From Lithobates sylvaticus (Eukaryota > Chordata > Amphibia > Anura > Ranidae): a stretch of 64,000 nucleotides of DNA. Below the pieces are notes generated by a model, which was given only the letters and a program-made list of their open reading frames with translations, was not told the DNA's origin and did no database searches. Below, piece by piece: positions 23,056 to 33,710 of the stretch (the stretch's first letter is position 1; the number at the start of each line of letters is the position of its first letter). Location: positions 295,717,168 to 295,781,167 of the forward strand of contig CM053029.1 of assembly GCA_028564925.1 (NCBI GenBank), given 5' to 3'. A program made the position numbers and the translations under genes.

Positions 23056-23913
23056 ATGCCGACCCAACAGCCTAGCCTTCATGACCTGCGATCGGTAGCT
23101 ACCGATATCAAGGACACCCTGACTGCGGCACTCACTGCGGCCATCTCGGACATCCGACTGGACATCCAAACGATTGCTGGCAGAGTCCAGGATGTGGAGG
23201 CCGCCGTCTCATTTCATTCCACTATGTTACGCCGTTCATGCCAAAAGCTGGACACCCACACACTACAATTACGTGACCTCAACCGACACGTCGAGGATTT
23301 GGACAACCGCGGAAGGCACCACAACCTCCGCATACGGGGATTAGCTGAAGCGTTTGATGCGGACCATCTGCGGCTGGAGGTATCTGCCCTCTTCAACTCC
23401 CTGCTGGCCAGACCGCCCGATACCCCAATTAGCATAGATCGCATCCACCGTGCTCTGCGCCCCAGGGGTAAAGAGTCTGACCCACCTCGAGATGTAGTCT
23501 GTTGCCTCACAGACTACCAGCTAAAGGAGGAGATCCTCCGTAGGGCCCGCTCTGCCAACCCCCTGCAACACAACGGTGCAGACATCAGCTTGTTCCAGGA
23601 CCTGTCCGCCATTACCCTGCAACGACGCCGCGAACTACGCCCTGTCCTAGAAGTCCTCCGAGAGCGGGAGATCCAGTACAGGTGGAAGTTCCCTTTTGCC
23701 CTGTCGGCATCTTCCCAGGGGAGGTCTGCTCTCCTCAGGGTCCCAGAAGACCTGCACCACTTCTGCTCAACGCTGGAGATCCCGTATACGGCTGCTCCGG
23801 AATGGTATGCGGAATTCCGTCCTCCACCCTCCAGGAAAGCTACCCCGGGAGAAGACCCCATGGACACACAGGAATCCCAACCCAGAAGACGGCGCTCTCC
23901 ATCTGTTCCATGA
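23056..23913 (+). CDS. LINE ORF1 protein (L1-like RNA-binding), 285 aa
   Basis: The N-terminal ~100 residues look like a coiled coil (TIAGRVQDVEAAVSFHSTML, then LDTHTLQLRDLNRHVEDLDNRGR). The central part starts HNLRIRGLAEAFD and continues with IDRIHRALRPRGKESDPPRDVVC, as in the RRM-like domain of L1 ORF1 proteins. LQRRRELRPVLEVLREREIQYRWKFPFAL matches the C-terminal domain. It binds element RNA as a trimer in known families. The frame is open from start to stop. An upstream ATG in another frame (22859) is a shadow. Confidence 0.85.
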   Translation: MPTQQPSLHDLRSVATDIKDTLTAALTAAISDIRLDIQTIAGRVQDVEAAVSFHSTMLRRSCQKLDTHTLQLRDLNRHVEDLDNRGRHHNLRIRGLAEAFDADHLRLEVSALFNSLLARPPDTPISIDRIHRALRPRGKESDPPRDVVCCLTDYQLKEEILRRARSANPLQHNGADISLFQDLSAITLQRRRELRPVLEVLREREIQYRWKFPFALSASSQGRSALLRVPEDLHHFCSTLEIPYTAAPEWYAEFRPPPSRKATPGEDPMDTQESQPRRRRSPSVP

Positions 23914-25999
23914 GCGGCTTTTCAGGTTCCTGACCGCGCACATGGATCAAGCCGTTTAACAGCACCGCTCCCCAGGAGGACACGCCGTGACCACCAGGCT
24001 CGCTGAAATCCAGTAATCCTCTCCACAACCTTCGCATGTTCAGATAAGTAAACCGACAACCCCCCCGCCTCCCCCTCACGGCTACAGACTCGGACTGCCT
24101 GCTGTACCCCGTGCAGCATGGACGACCCCCCTGATCATCTGTCCCGCTACCGCTACCTGTACTACCTATTCTGAGATGTCCTGCTCTACACCAGACTCCG
24201 GACCCCAACCTACTGCTCAAACGACGAACTGTTCCCATCTACGGTCTACACGGTCCCCCTGGCCGATGTCACCCCTTGCTCCCACCCTCTGGACTACCAT
24301 CACAGACTACCCAGTACCCCCCTAACAAACGGAGGACCACAGCGACCACTACCCCACTCACCTGTACAAGACCCGCCGGCTCCGTTCCATACCGCCCCGC
24401 ACTGTAGCCCTGTCTCTTCCTGGATTGCGATATGCGCATGATTCCACTTACCGAAATGTCACCTGATCGGTAGATCTACACGGATCGACTCAGAAGATCA
24501 GAGACTCCTTTTCAGTTTCACAAAGGACTGACCTACCTTGTTCGGATGAGGTCCCTGGAAATCGCTCCCCTTGTCCCCCCCCCCGCCTCCTCGTTATCCC
24601 TGGGACTTCAGCTATACTGGTATAATGAGAAGTGTGTAAGTTGCCAAACACTTGGTTGCGCTTCTGTGAGGATAATTGTATGCTAATGCTGTTGTGGTGT
24701 TTGTCACAGGCAGGCTACCCCCTTCTACCACAAAATACTTGCCCCTATGTGATTAGGGCTGTAGCCCTCTCAACGTTGAGCCCCCCCCCCATACCCTGCT
24801 TACTTGTAATCGGATCACTCTGCCTAGGGTGCTTATTTTCCGTCTTATCCAGGGCACATACTTATGATCCAGCAGATCACATATCTGTCTCTGTCCCACA
24901 TGAGATTCCCATCCCCCTGATATTACAAGTTAGACATAGCTGCCTCCTGCGACCATCACTGTATTGTTATTCTCCATGTTATTGTGTTCCTACCTCATTT
25001 GTTTTATGCCAATGGTTACCTTTTTTTATTTTTTTACTTCATTGGGCATGACCACATAATAAGGCTTACTCTCCCCTGCCTTGTCGGTTAACGCCGTGAT
25101 TTTCTCTCAACTGACCAACCCCCGAAGCCCCCTCCTCGTAGCTATGCCATCGGAGGGGCATCCTAATAAGCACGGTGTGGGCCCTTGCCATTTTCCTACA
25201 TAAGGGTTCACCTCTCACTGCTAGGCTTTGGGTTCCATAACCTCCTCTTCATAATGGTTGCTCACCAGGCACGAATGCCGATACTTTTCTCTATGTCTCC
25301 CACCCCCCCTTTTTTTTTTTTGTCTTTTGTCTTTGTTTTTGTTTTTGTTTTCTTCTTCAGGAGACACACTAATGACAACTCTGATCGACACTGCAAGGAA
25401 CCCCCTAGGGCCCTCGGTCGCTCTGGCTCTCCGCTGGAGATCTAGATATCGTGCGTTACCGCCATGGCACGACACCAGGAAGGCTACACAACAGCGATAC
25501 TGGTAGGATACATCTGACCACGCTATACTCTGACCTATTTGTTGCACTCCCTGACCCCTAGCCCCAGGTGCCCTAGCATGTCCAGGGCATCCACACCTGA
25601 CCCACATTCTTTAACCGCCCAAACACCAGATCCCCCGCAATACGCACCCATCGTCAAGCCATGGTCCCATGTCCCTACAGTTAGTCCTCCCCAAATAAGA
25701 ATCCCTACTTACTCTCTCAGGAGGCGACTAACTGCTCCGTATCCACACACACCTTTGTTCACCGACCTCTACCAACCCCCACTCAGTGGACACACGAATA
25801 TTTTGCTCTCATCAGCTTAGTATTTTAGGCACTCATCCACTGAACCTTTTTGGTGATACTGGGAAACGGGTCATCTGTTTCCTCAGATTGGCAAGCTGGT
25901 TCTTGCGAATCACCGAACCTCCCCCCCAAATAACCTACGCACATAGATCTCGTAGGCACTAGCGCAGACAACCTACAGCTAAAACTACAGTTCTCTCCC
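23914..25999 (+). other. Long ORF1-ORF2 spacer of the LINE
   Basis: About 2.1 kb, C-rich and without a supported gene. A pyrimidine tract at 25306-25358 ends in TTCTTCAG, a splice-acceptor-like site. The second LINE copy has a spacer of about 1.7 kb in the same place (40640-42370), so this looks like a family trait. Confidence 0.5.
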
Positions 26000-26003
26000 T
26001 TAA

Positions 26004-26497
26004 AGCGGTGTTCCGGCCGAAATTATACTTTTTAAATAAAAATACCCCTATAATACACAAGCTTAATGTATTCTAGTAAAGTTAGTCTGTAAACTAAGGT
26101 CTGTTTTGTTAGTTTTTAGCAGTAGTTTGTTATTTTATAAACTTGCAGCAGGCCATGGCCATCTTAAGTGTGGGCATCTGAAGCCAGACTGTATTTCTTC
26201 CTGGATCACATCCTTGCAGATCTCGTACATGCTCAGTGCAGCATAAGCAGTGTAATAAGTTTCAGGTCAGGTTTCCATAGCAACGGCAGTTTGAGAGGAA
26301 GTTGCTGCCCCTTCCCAGGAGGCATTGCAAACAGGAAATGATGCGATGGGCCGCGGCCAGGGAGGAGGAAGTGAAAAATGAATACAGCAGATATACAGTC
26401 TGTGCTGAAAAAAAAATAAAAAAAATATCCAATTTGTTTACAGTGCACAGTTTAGTGAGGGATGCTGAAGAGTTGTAAAAGTGGGTGGAACTCCACT
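26004..26497. mobile_element. TTAA MITE (piggyBac-like), copy A
   Basis: Flanked by TTAA on both sides (26000-26003, 26498-26501). Ends AGCGGTGTTCC and GGAACTCCACT are inverted. It is inserted in LINE ORF2: removing one TTAA and the element restores LSLNVRGLNTP reading. Nearly identical to copy B at 46916-47412 in the opposite orientation. Non-coding. Confidence 0.85.
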
Positions 26498-27480
26498 TTA
26501 ATGTCCGAGGGCTAAACACTCCTGATAAACGCTCCCAAGTCCTTCTCTCCCTTCATAGACACAAAGCGGACATTGCTTTCCTTCAGGAAACTCATTTTAG
26601 GACGGACTCCATCCCCAAACTCTCTAGCCCACAATATCCAACCTCATTTCATGCCTCCAACCCAGCGGCAAAAACCAAAGGCGTGTCCATACTGATAGCT
26701 AAAAATTGCCCATTTCAAGTCAAAGATACATGTATTGATGAGGAGGCCCGCTTCCCCTTCATCAAAGGCTCTCTTTATGGCAGACCGCTGACATTGGCAA
26801 ATTTGTACGCTCCCAACTCCGGCCAAGTCACATTCTTCATTGACACACTAAATCGCCTCTCCTCATTCCGTGAGGGTATGCTCGTACTTGGAGGAGACTT
26901 CAACGTCCCCCTCAACCCGACCCACGATACCTTAACAAGCACATCCACTATGCCATATAAAGCTCTCCGATCAATCAAAAAACAATTACAAGAATTATCT
27001 GTTCACGACTCATGGCGCACACTCAATCCTGATGTGAAAGATTTCACTTACTTCTCAGCTCTGCACAATAGATACTCACTCCAGATTGGATTACCTCTTT
27101 CTTTCACAATCAGACTTGCCCACTCTTTCCTCTGCCACGATCCACCCCATGTACTTGTCGGACCACCACCCCATCTCTCTGACATTGGACCTCTCCCCCC
27201 CCCCCCGATCTCCAATTTGGCGCCTGGACCCTTCTCTGCTTACTGATGATCGCGACCAACATATCGAAACGCTTAAAATTGTATTTCCTAGAAAACTGCT
27301 CCTCTGACAATTCCTCTATGACGGTGTGGGAAGCACACAAATGTGTTATCAGGGGGGAACTCATGGCCATTTCAGCTAAGCGGAAAAGGGACAGAAACGC
27401 ACAGATTGCTAAGTTGTCTGTCAAGATAATGAGGCTAGAACGAGCGCACAAAATCTCCTTAGCCCTAGACACCCTCTAGG
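26485..27480 (+). pseudogene. LINE ORF2, APE endonuclease part
   Basis: NVRGLNTPDKRSQVLLSLHR, ADIAFLQETHF, GVSILIAK, TLANLYAPNSGQ and MLVLGGDFNVPL are the conserved endonuclease blocks (Asn, catalytic Glu, Tyr and Asp residues). Reading changes frame near 27080, where YLFLSQ and LSDHHPISLTL appear in another frame, again near 27250, and meets a stop at 27477-27479. The enzyme makes the first nick for target-primed reverse transcription in intact copies. Its N-terminus is disrupted by the MITE. Confidence 0.85.
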
Positions 27481-27626
27481 AACTCGTAACAGCCCGCAAT
27501 GAACTGTTAGATATCCTGAACAAGCAAATACAGCGAAAATATGTACTCTCCCATAAGACCTTTTATGAGTATGGTAACAAATCTGGGAAATTCCTAGCTC
27601 GGGCACTCAGAACGAAGAAGGCGTCC

Positions 27627-30296
27627 ATGACCATACACTCCATAACCGAATCGCAGGGACACACAAGTGCGTCCAATGACCATATCGCACAGCGCTTTGT
27701 TCAATATTATACTCGTTTATATAACCTGCGCCCCACCGATCCTCATAGGGATGAAGGTCCGCGCAAAAAATTGATCGCTGACTTCCTGGAACAATACTGT
27801 TCGCGCATCCTACCGGCTGACGAAGCTAATGACTTAGAAAGATCGATCTCGTCTGACGAAGTTGACGCAGTTCTCAAACAATTGAAACCCGATAAAAGTC
27901 TGGGCCCTGACGGTCTGACAACAGCTTACTACAAGACCTTTGCTGACACACTGCAGCCCCACTTTCTGTCTGCCTTTAATTCCCTTTCCACAGCTAATCC
28001 CCCGCCCCGAGACTTTTTGACGGCCCACATTACCGTAATTCCGAAACCAAACAAAGACGCCTCCCTGGTAACTAACTATCATCCGATCTCCCTGCTAAAT
28101 GTGGACCTCAAGATATATGCAAACATTTTGGCCAACCGTCTCTTGCCTCTCATCTCCAGCCTTGTCTCTTTAGATCAGGTAGGTTTTATACCGGGCAGAG
28201 AGGCAAGAGACAATACCATTAAAGCTATTAACATTCATCACTGGCTGACATCCTCCCAACAACCTGGTTTCTTCCTTTCCCTGGATTCGGAGAAGGCATT
28301 CGACAGAGTGGCCTGGGACTACATGTCCGCAGTTCTTCAAAAAATTGGTATACGCGATCGCATGCTCCAATTTATCATGGCGCTTTACTCTTCCCCGACC
28401 GCGAAAGTATGGGTCAATGGCCACCTGTCGGATGCCTTCTCCATATCTGATGGAACTCGACAGGGCTGCCCCCTGTCCCCTCTTATATTTATTCTCACCC
28501 TTGAACCGCTGCTCCAGCGCTTGCGTGCCAATTCAAACATTAAGGGGGTTACTATTTTCGACGTAACTTATAAACTTTCTGCGTTTGCGGACGACATTCT
28601 TCTATTCTTGACGGAACCACACATCACCCTGCCCAATTTACTTTCTGACCTTCGGACTTTCAACGATCTCTCCAATCTCCAAATTAATTTTTCTAAATCC
28701 GAAGCATTGAACATATCCCTGCCACCAGAGGTTCCAGCTCTCTGCCAAACCAACTTCCCTTTCAAATGGAATAAGGACGCTATTACATACCTGGGGATCA
28801 ACCTTCCTTCTCGCCTATCCAACCTCTACTCCAAAAACTATATTCCCATACTTCAACGCATTCAAAAGGACTTGAAGGCTTGGTCAACAAGTATCTTCTC
28901 TTGGTTTGGCAGAGCTGCAATACTCAAGATGAACATGCTCCCACGGATACTCTATGTCCTGCAAACGATCCCGATTAAATTACCCCCAGCCTTCTTTACC
29001 GCCTACCGTAAAGCGTGTAGCAACTTTCTTTGGTTCAAAGATCGTCCCAGACTTAGTTACGACAGACTGACATTACCTAAACTAAAGGGAGGTATAGGCC
29101 TCCCAGATATCACCAAATATCACTGGGCATGCCAACTAACTAGGATAATAGACTGGAATGTCCATAACCACTCAAAAGCCTGGATAGCGATCGAAACCGC
29201 ATTTACCCCACTTCCTATCCACCAACTTCCCTGGACTGCTCCACCTCACACCCCCCAATCTTGTAAACATCACCCATTGATAGGTAATACCCTAATGACA
29301 TTCCGGAAGACTTGTCGCTCCCACCAGATCTCCTCTCCACGAAGCCCACTAAGACCTTTAAGACGCAACCCGGATTTTTCCATTGGCATGTCGGACGCCT
29401 TCCTTAGAGATTCCTGGCCGCACAGTGACATACAAGCATGTCACTTTTTCTCGGGAGGCTCATTTCTCCCCCTCGCAGAGGTACCTTCGCGAGACGCTGG
29501 ACGTTCGTGCCCGCTTTGGACATATTTCCAAATCAGACATTTCCTTAACGATTCTCACAAACGCCTGGATTTCTCCAGACAACTTACACCGTTCGAAACC
29601 CTATGCACTAAATTAGAACCGCAAAGACACACAATCTTGGAAATATACTCCCTATTTACAAAGCACAATGCAAAGTCGAATGCTACTACCCTCAGTTGGG
29701 AAAGGGATCTTTCCATTACCCTGTCTGAAGAAGACTGGGAAAGGATTTACACTTTTATACACAAGGGTTCGACTAATGTAACAACACAAGAAAACGGCTA
29801 TAAAGTGCTTTCTAAATGGTACAGGACCCCTACTAGACTTCACAAAATCTCCCCTACCATTTCCCCTAAATGCTGGCGTTGCTCCGCTGCCGAGGGCACT
29901 ATGTTGCACATATGGTGGGCATGTCCACTACTTCAGACATTCTGGAAAGAAGTCCAACGTATTACCACCACCGTCACTACATACCAAATAGAATTCTCCC
30001 CTGCCCAAATGCTCCTCCACCACTCCTCGATTCCCTTCAAACACTATCATCGTTCCCTTGCCCTTCATATGCTTAATGCAGCGAAACAATGTATCCCCCT
30101 GGTGTGGAAATCTTCCAAGCCCCCTACGGTCGTGGATTGGCTCAGACGCGTTGCTAGAATTGGGGAAATGGAAGACTTGATCCACCAATCCAAAGATACA
30201 CCTGCCAACTTTCGCAATATCTGGGCATGTTGGAAACACTTCATGACGACTGATGAATATCGATCACTTACCAGCCATGAATCTCCCCCTAGCTGA
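27627..30296 (+). CDS. LINE ORF2, reverse transcriptase and C-terminal part, 889 aa open
   Basis: RT blocks in order: LKPDKSLGPDGLTTAYY (residues ~90), TVIPKPNKD, NYHPISLLNVDLKIYANILANRL, DQVGFIPGREARDN, FLSLDSEKAFDRVAWDYM, GTRQGCPLSPLIFILTLEPLL, and the catalytic AFADDILLF (~residue 321). A Cys/His-containing motif CWRCSAAEGTMLHIWWACP lies near the C-terminus, as in L1/Tx1-group ORF2. The reading frame continues upstream of the first ATG, so 27627 is not the natural start; the ORF2 N-terminus is broken. Target-primed reverse transcription is the known role. Confidence 0.9.
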   Translation: MTIHSITESQGHTSASNDHIAQRFVQYYTRLYNLRPTDPHRDEGPRKKLIADFLEQYCSRILPADEANDLERSISSDEVDAVLKQLKPDKSLGPDGLTTAYYKTFADTLQPHFLSAFNSLSTANPPPRDFLTAHITVIPKPNKDASLVTNYHPISLLNVDLKIYANILANRLLPLISSLVSLDQVGFIPGREARDNTIKAINIHHWLTSSQQPGFFLSLDSEKAFDRVAWDYMSAVLQKIGIRDRMLQFIMALYSSPTAKVWVNGHLSDAFSISDGTRQGCPLSPLIFILTLEPLLQRLRANSNIKGVTIFDVTYKLSAFADDILLFLTEPHITLPNLLSDLRTFNDLSNLQINFSKSEALNISLPPEVPALCQTNFPFKWNKDAITYLGINLPSRLSNLYSKNYIPILQRIQKDLKAWSTSIFSWFGRAAILKMNMLPRILYVLQTIPIKLPPAFFTAYRKACSNFLWFKDRPRLSYDRLTLPKLKGGIGLPDITKYHWACQLTRIIDWNVHNHSKAWIAIETAFTPLPIHQLPWTAPPHTPQSCKHHPLIGNTLMTFRKTCRSHQISSPRSPLRPLRRNPDFSIGMSDAFLRDSWPHSDIQACHFFSGGSFLPLAEVPSRDAGRSCPLWTYFQIRHFLNDSHKRLDFSRQLTPFETLCTKLEPQRHTILEIYSLFTKHNAKSNATTLSWERDLSITLSEEDWERIYTFIHKGSTNVTTQENGYKVLSKWYRTPTRLHKISPTISPKCWRCSAAEGTMLHIWWACPLLQTFWKEVQRITTTVTTYQIEFSPAQMLLHHSSIPFKHYHRSLALHMLNAAKQCIPLVWKSSKPPTVVDWLRRVARIGEMEDLIHQSKDTPANFRNIWACWKHFMTTDEYRSLTSHESPPS

Positions 30297-30942
30297 CGAG
30301 TCTAGTCTGAAGGAGGAAGAATCAACACCTATGATACACCATCCTCTGCTTCTTTCCCAATCCACTTATATTAATGGTATAACCCCACCTCTCGAGTAGA
30401 TCAGTAGCTGACCTTCTTGACCTACTATATGCCCCCACACCTATACCCTTATGTTTACCTCACATTCCTCTAAGTCACTGACCTTCCCGAGAGCAGATTG
30501 TGTTTATCCTGTTTTTTCTCCTCTTCTAAGCTTGGGAACGCTAGTGGTCCGTGACCGCGTTCCCAATTTTATACACTCCAACTAATGCTGGAGAGCTGTT
30601 CTCTGACCATTTGTCCCTTACACCTATCCTGCCATCTGATTGTTATTAGCATACACACAATATACATTCCGTTGAACTTAGGTATGTAGGGTCGTTTGCC
30701 CAACTCTTTTTGGTTTCATACTTAAAGGTATTTGCTATGAATCTTATCGTATTATATGTCTCGTCTACTGCATCCATTCTAGCACTCTATTACGAGACTG
30801 CTTTATGAGTTGTATCTACATCATTTTCCTGCCGTACATGTATGCTACCTGCCGATGTTTTGATATGCTGTTATGTATATTTCACTTTTGAATTTCAATA
30901 AACTTTATCTTGGAAAGAAAATAAAAATAAATAAAATTAGGA

Positions 30943-31453
30943 CTAGTAGTAGAGCTTCTTAACACTGAGTTTTAACTGGACTGGCAGCTCATCTTACCGC
31001 ATAAACACCTCATGAGCATTGCGGTGCACTGCAATGTAGGTGCATTGCTGTAAGAGGGCACTAGAGTGTCTTTTAAAATAAATATTTTCAATAACGCAAC
31101 CCACTGTACTGTATTTTGTGTATTACCTCATGTTGCAGTATTGTTTGATAACATGCATGTTTTACTGCACAATGTGTGGATAGGCCTCCAGAGGAAAGAC
31201 TGGAAACATTACCCCAGAGAAAAAAAAAAAAAACCTTTCCTTTTTTATTTCTTTTTGGATGTTTTTGTTAACATATGAAAGTTGTATATTCACAAAGTGA
31301 AAGCACTGTCTTGGCATATAACAATGTGCTTAATAAGTTTGCTATGAGAAGAGTTTGAGAGATATTAACATGCAAAGCAGTGCATGGGTAACCAAAGAAA
31401 TGTTTCTAGACATAAAAGCTGAACATCTGTAATGTACCTCTTGTGCTAAAGGA

Positions 31454-31455
<2 letters not shown>
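30943..31455. other. Non-coding stretch
   Basis: No gene. Around 30985-31075 there are words such as GCATTGCGGTGCACTGCAAT that look like a decayed MITE. Confidence 0.3.

Positions 31456-31456
<1 letters not shown>

Positions 31457-31526
<70 letters not shown>
31457..31526. repeat. (TA)n microsatellite
   Basis: About 35 uninterrupted TA units directly before the TA target site of the Tc1-like element. Confidence 0.95.
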
Positions 31527-31527
<1 letters not shown>

Positions 31528-31805
31528 CTGTACAAAAGTTTTAGGCAGGTGTGAAAAAAAGCTGCAAACTAAGAATGCTTTCAGAAATTAAAGTGTTAAT
31601 AGTTTATTTTTATCAATTAAGAAAATGGAAAGTAGATGAATACATGAACAGAAGAGAAGTCCAAATAAAATGTATATTTGGTGTGACCACAGACCACCCT
31701 TTGCCTTTAAAACACCATCAATTCTTCTAGGAACACTTAACTTGCACACAGTTTTTCAAGTAGCTCTGCAGGTAGGCTGTTCCAAACATCTTGGAGAACC
31801 ACAGA

Positions 31806-32179
31806 CAGGGCCATTTTTAAGGCAGGGCAAAAGGGGCAGCTGCCCTGGGCCCTGTCATTGTTGTGGGGCCCAAAGCAGCTGCCTCATACTTGCCAACTAT
31901 CCTGGTTTAAATTCCCTCGCCTCTTGAGGTTTTAGTCCTGTGCTGTGTCCCAATATCTCAGTGTGAAGTGATGCTACTAATGCTGCCCAGCTCTGCCCTA
32001 TTTTTTTGTGTACAGATGACTCACCTGCAGACCATGTGTTTACATGTAACTTACCGGCATTCATATGTAAATAGCATTTACTGATATTGTATGTCTCAGA
32101 GCAGGTGGAGAGCAAAACTGCATGGGTGGCCCCAAGAAAAGTTTTGCCCAGGGACCAATCAATATTAAAGACGGCCCTG
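31806..32179. mobile_element. hAT MITE with 8-bp duplication ACCACAGA
   Basis: Ends CAGGGCC...GGCCCTG are inverted. ACCACAGA stands on both sides (31798-31805, 32180-32187), the 8-bp duplication typical of hAT. 374 bp, no ORF. Confidence 0.85.
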
Positions 32180-32627
32180 ACCACAGATCTTCTGTGACTG
32201 TAGACTGCTTCAGTTCCTTCTGTGTCTTCATGTAATGGTAAGACATTGATTTGGATTTGGAGATTTGGTCAGGATCAATGATATCCTCAATGCTGAGAAA
32301 ACAGGCAGATACTTATCTATCATGCCATACCATCAGGGAGGCATATGATTAGCCCCAAATTAATTCTGAAGCTCGACCATGACAATGACCCCAAACATGC
32401 AGCCAAAGTCATTAAGACCTATCTTCAGTGTAAAGAAGAACAAAGGGTCCTGTAAGTGATGGTTTGGCCCCCACAGAGCCCTGATCTCAACATCACTGGG
32501 TCTGTCTGGGATTACATAAAGAGACAGAAAAATTTGAGGTAGCCTACAGCCACAGAAGATCTGTGCTTAGTTATCCAACATTTTTGCAACAACCTACCTG
32601 CCGGTTTCCTTGAAAATTGTGTGCAGG

Positions 32628-33502
32628 CAGGGGAGTTTCTAGGTTGCAAAAAGACCAGGGGCTTCAGCCCGAAGTCCAAGGCTGGCACGGGGGGGGTGGG
32701 GGGGGGGGGGGCTAGTGGCGCATTTTTTCTCGGCTGAGCGGTGGGGTTGTGTGGCGGGGGTAAGCTCACTTGCTGGTTGCTGGTTGCTGCCTGGCTTACC
32801 AGTGCCCATCAATGCTGACCACTAAACTCACCTGCCTGACACACTGACCAATACACTGACCTGCCTACCTGACATACATACACTGACCGTAGTGACATAC
32901 AAACACTGACCTACCTGACATACACTGACCTACCTAGCTGACATACATATACCGACGGTAGTGACATACATACACTGACCTACCTGACACACACTGACCT
33001 ACCTGACCTACACTGACCTACCTGACCTACACTGACCACTGACCTACCTGACATAAACTGACATACCTGACCAGACTTCAGGTGTCCTCCTGCAGCTCAG
33101 TGGCACGCCCATCACACAGTAGTGTAGACAGCAGGGCCAGGCACTCCAGGCAGCCAGAGCCATGATGAGAGGAGAGACGAGGAGAGCCAGCCGCCTGCCC
33201 GAGCGCCGAGTGGGTATCTTCAGACAGTGGCGTGGTGGCCACTTTGTAATTCCCGCATTCTGGAGCCTGCAGCGCCTATGATGGACCTCACATGTCCATC
33301 AGCGCTGCAGGCTCCAGAAGGCGGGACCTGCTATTACACTTGGCCGCACTCGGGCGCGATCGGGATCAGATCGGTCCCCACTCGGCGGTGCTCGGGGCTA
33401 TTAATAGAACCATGCCCACCTGATACCCGAGGCTTTTTGGGGACCCACTCGGGGCTTCAGCCCCGGTCAGCCCCCCCCCCCCCCCCCCTGCCGACGCCAC
33501 TG
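32628..33502. mobile_element. hAT non-autonomous element with 8-bp duplication TGTGCAGG
   Basis: Starts CAGGGGAGTTTCTAGG and ends CCGACGCCACTG (inverse CAGTGGCGTCGG), a common hAT terminus. TGTGCAGG flanks both sides (32620-32627, 33503-33510). Inside are a G run (32690-32712), a tandem array around 32805-33070, an inverted pair at 33252-33320 (CTGGAGCCTGCAGCGC) and a C run at the right end. No transposase. Confidence 0.85.
32805..33070. repeat. Tandem repeat ACTGACCTACCTGACATAC inside hAT
   Basis: About 12 imperfect copies of a unit near 20 bp, varying between CTGACCTACCTGACATACA and longer forms. Confidence 0.8.
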
Positions 33503-33710
33503 TGTGCAGGTGTACCTATAAGAATTTATGCTTGTTTGAAGGCAAAGGATAGTGTCACGCCAAATATTGATTTGATTTTGTTTTTTCTTCTGTTCCCTCA
33601 CTTTGCATTATGTAAATTAATAAAAATTAACAATGACAGTATAAATATTTGAAAGCATTCTTACTTTATAGCACATCTACACACTTGCCTAAAACTTTTG
33701 CACAGTATAT

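Larger units (their letters stand above)
22741..30942 (+). mobile_element. L1/Tx1-group LINE, nearly full length, interrupted by a MITE
   Basis: Starts with GGGGGCGTGGCC at 22744, has ORF1 (23056-23913), an unusually long spacer (~2.1 kb) and an ORF2 with APE endonuclease (26485 on) and RT (27627-30296), then a 3' UTR ending in AATAAACTTTATCTTGG and an A/T-rich tail. ORF2 is broken by a TTAA MITE (26004-26497), at least two frame changes between 27070 and 27300 and a stop at 27477-27479. The copy is dead, but its RT part is open for 889 codons, so it is not old. Confidence 0.9.
31528..33705. mobile_element. Tc1-like element with two hAT insertions
   Basis: Ends CTGTACAAAAGTTTTAGGCA and TGCCTAAAACTTTTGCACAG are inverted repeats flanked by TA. 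About 900 bp are its own. The middle (32330-32600) still resembles a decayed transposase region (AACATGCAGCCAAAGTCATT, CCTGATCTCAACATC) but has no open frame. Two hAT elements sit inside, at 31806-32179 and 32628-33502. A fragment of the same family is at 14510-14660. Confidence 0.8.

Noticed and set aside
23840-24238. 132-aa minus-strand frame after LINE ORF1
   Set aside because: No domain, overlaps the ORF1 end, and is not supported by the second LINE copy.
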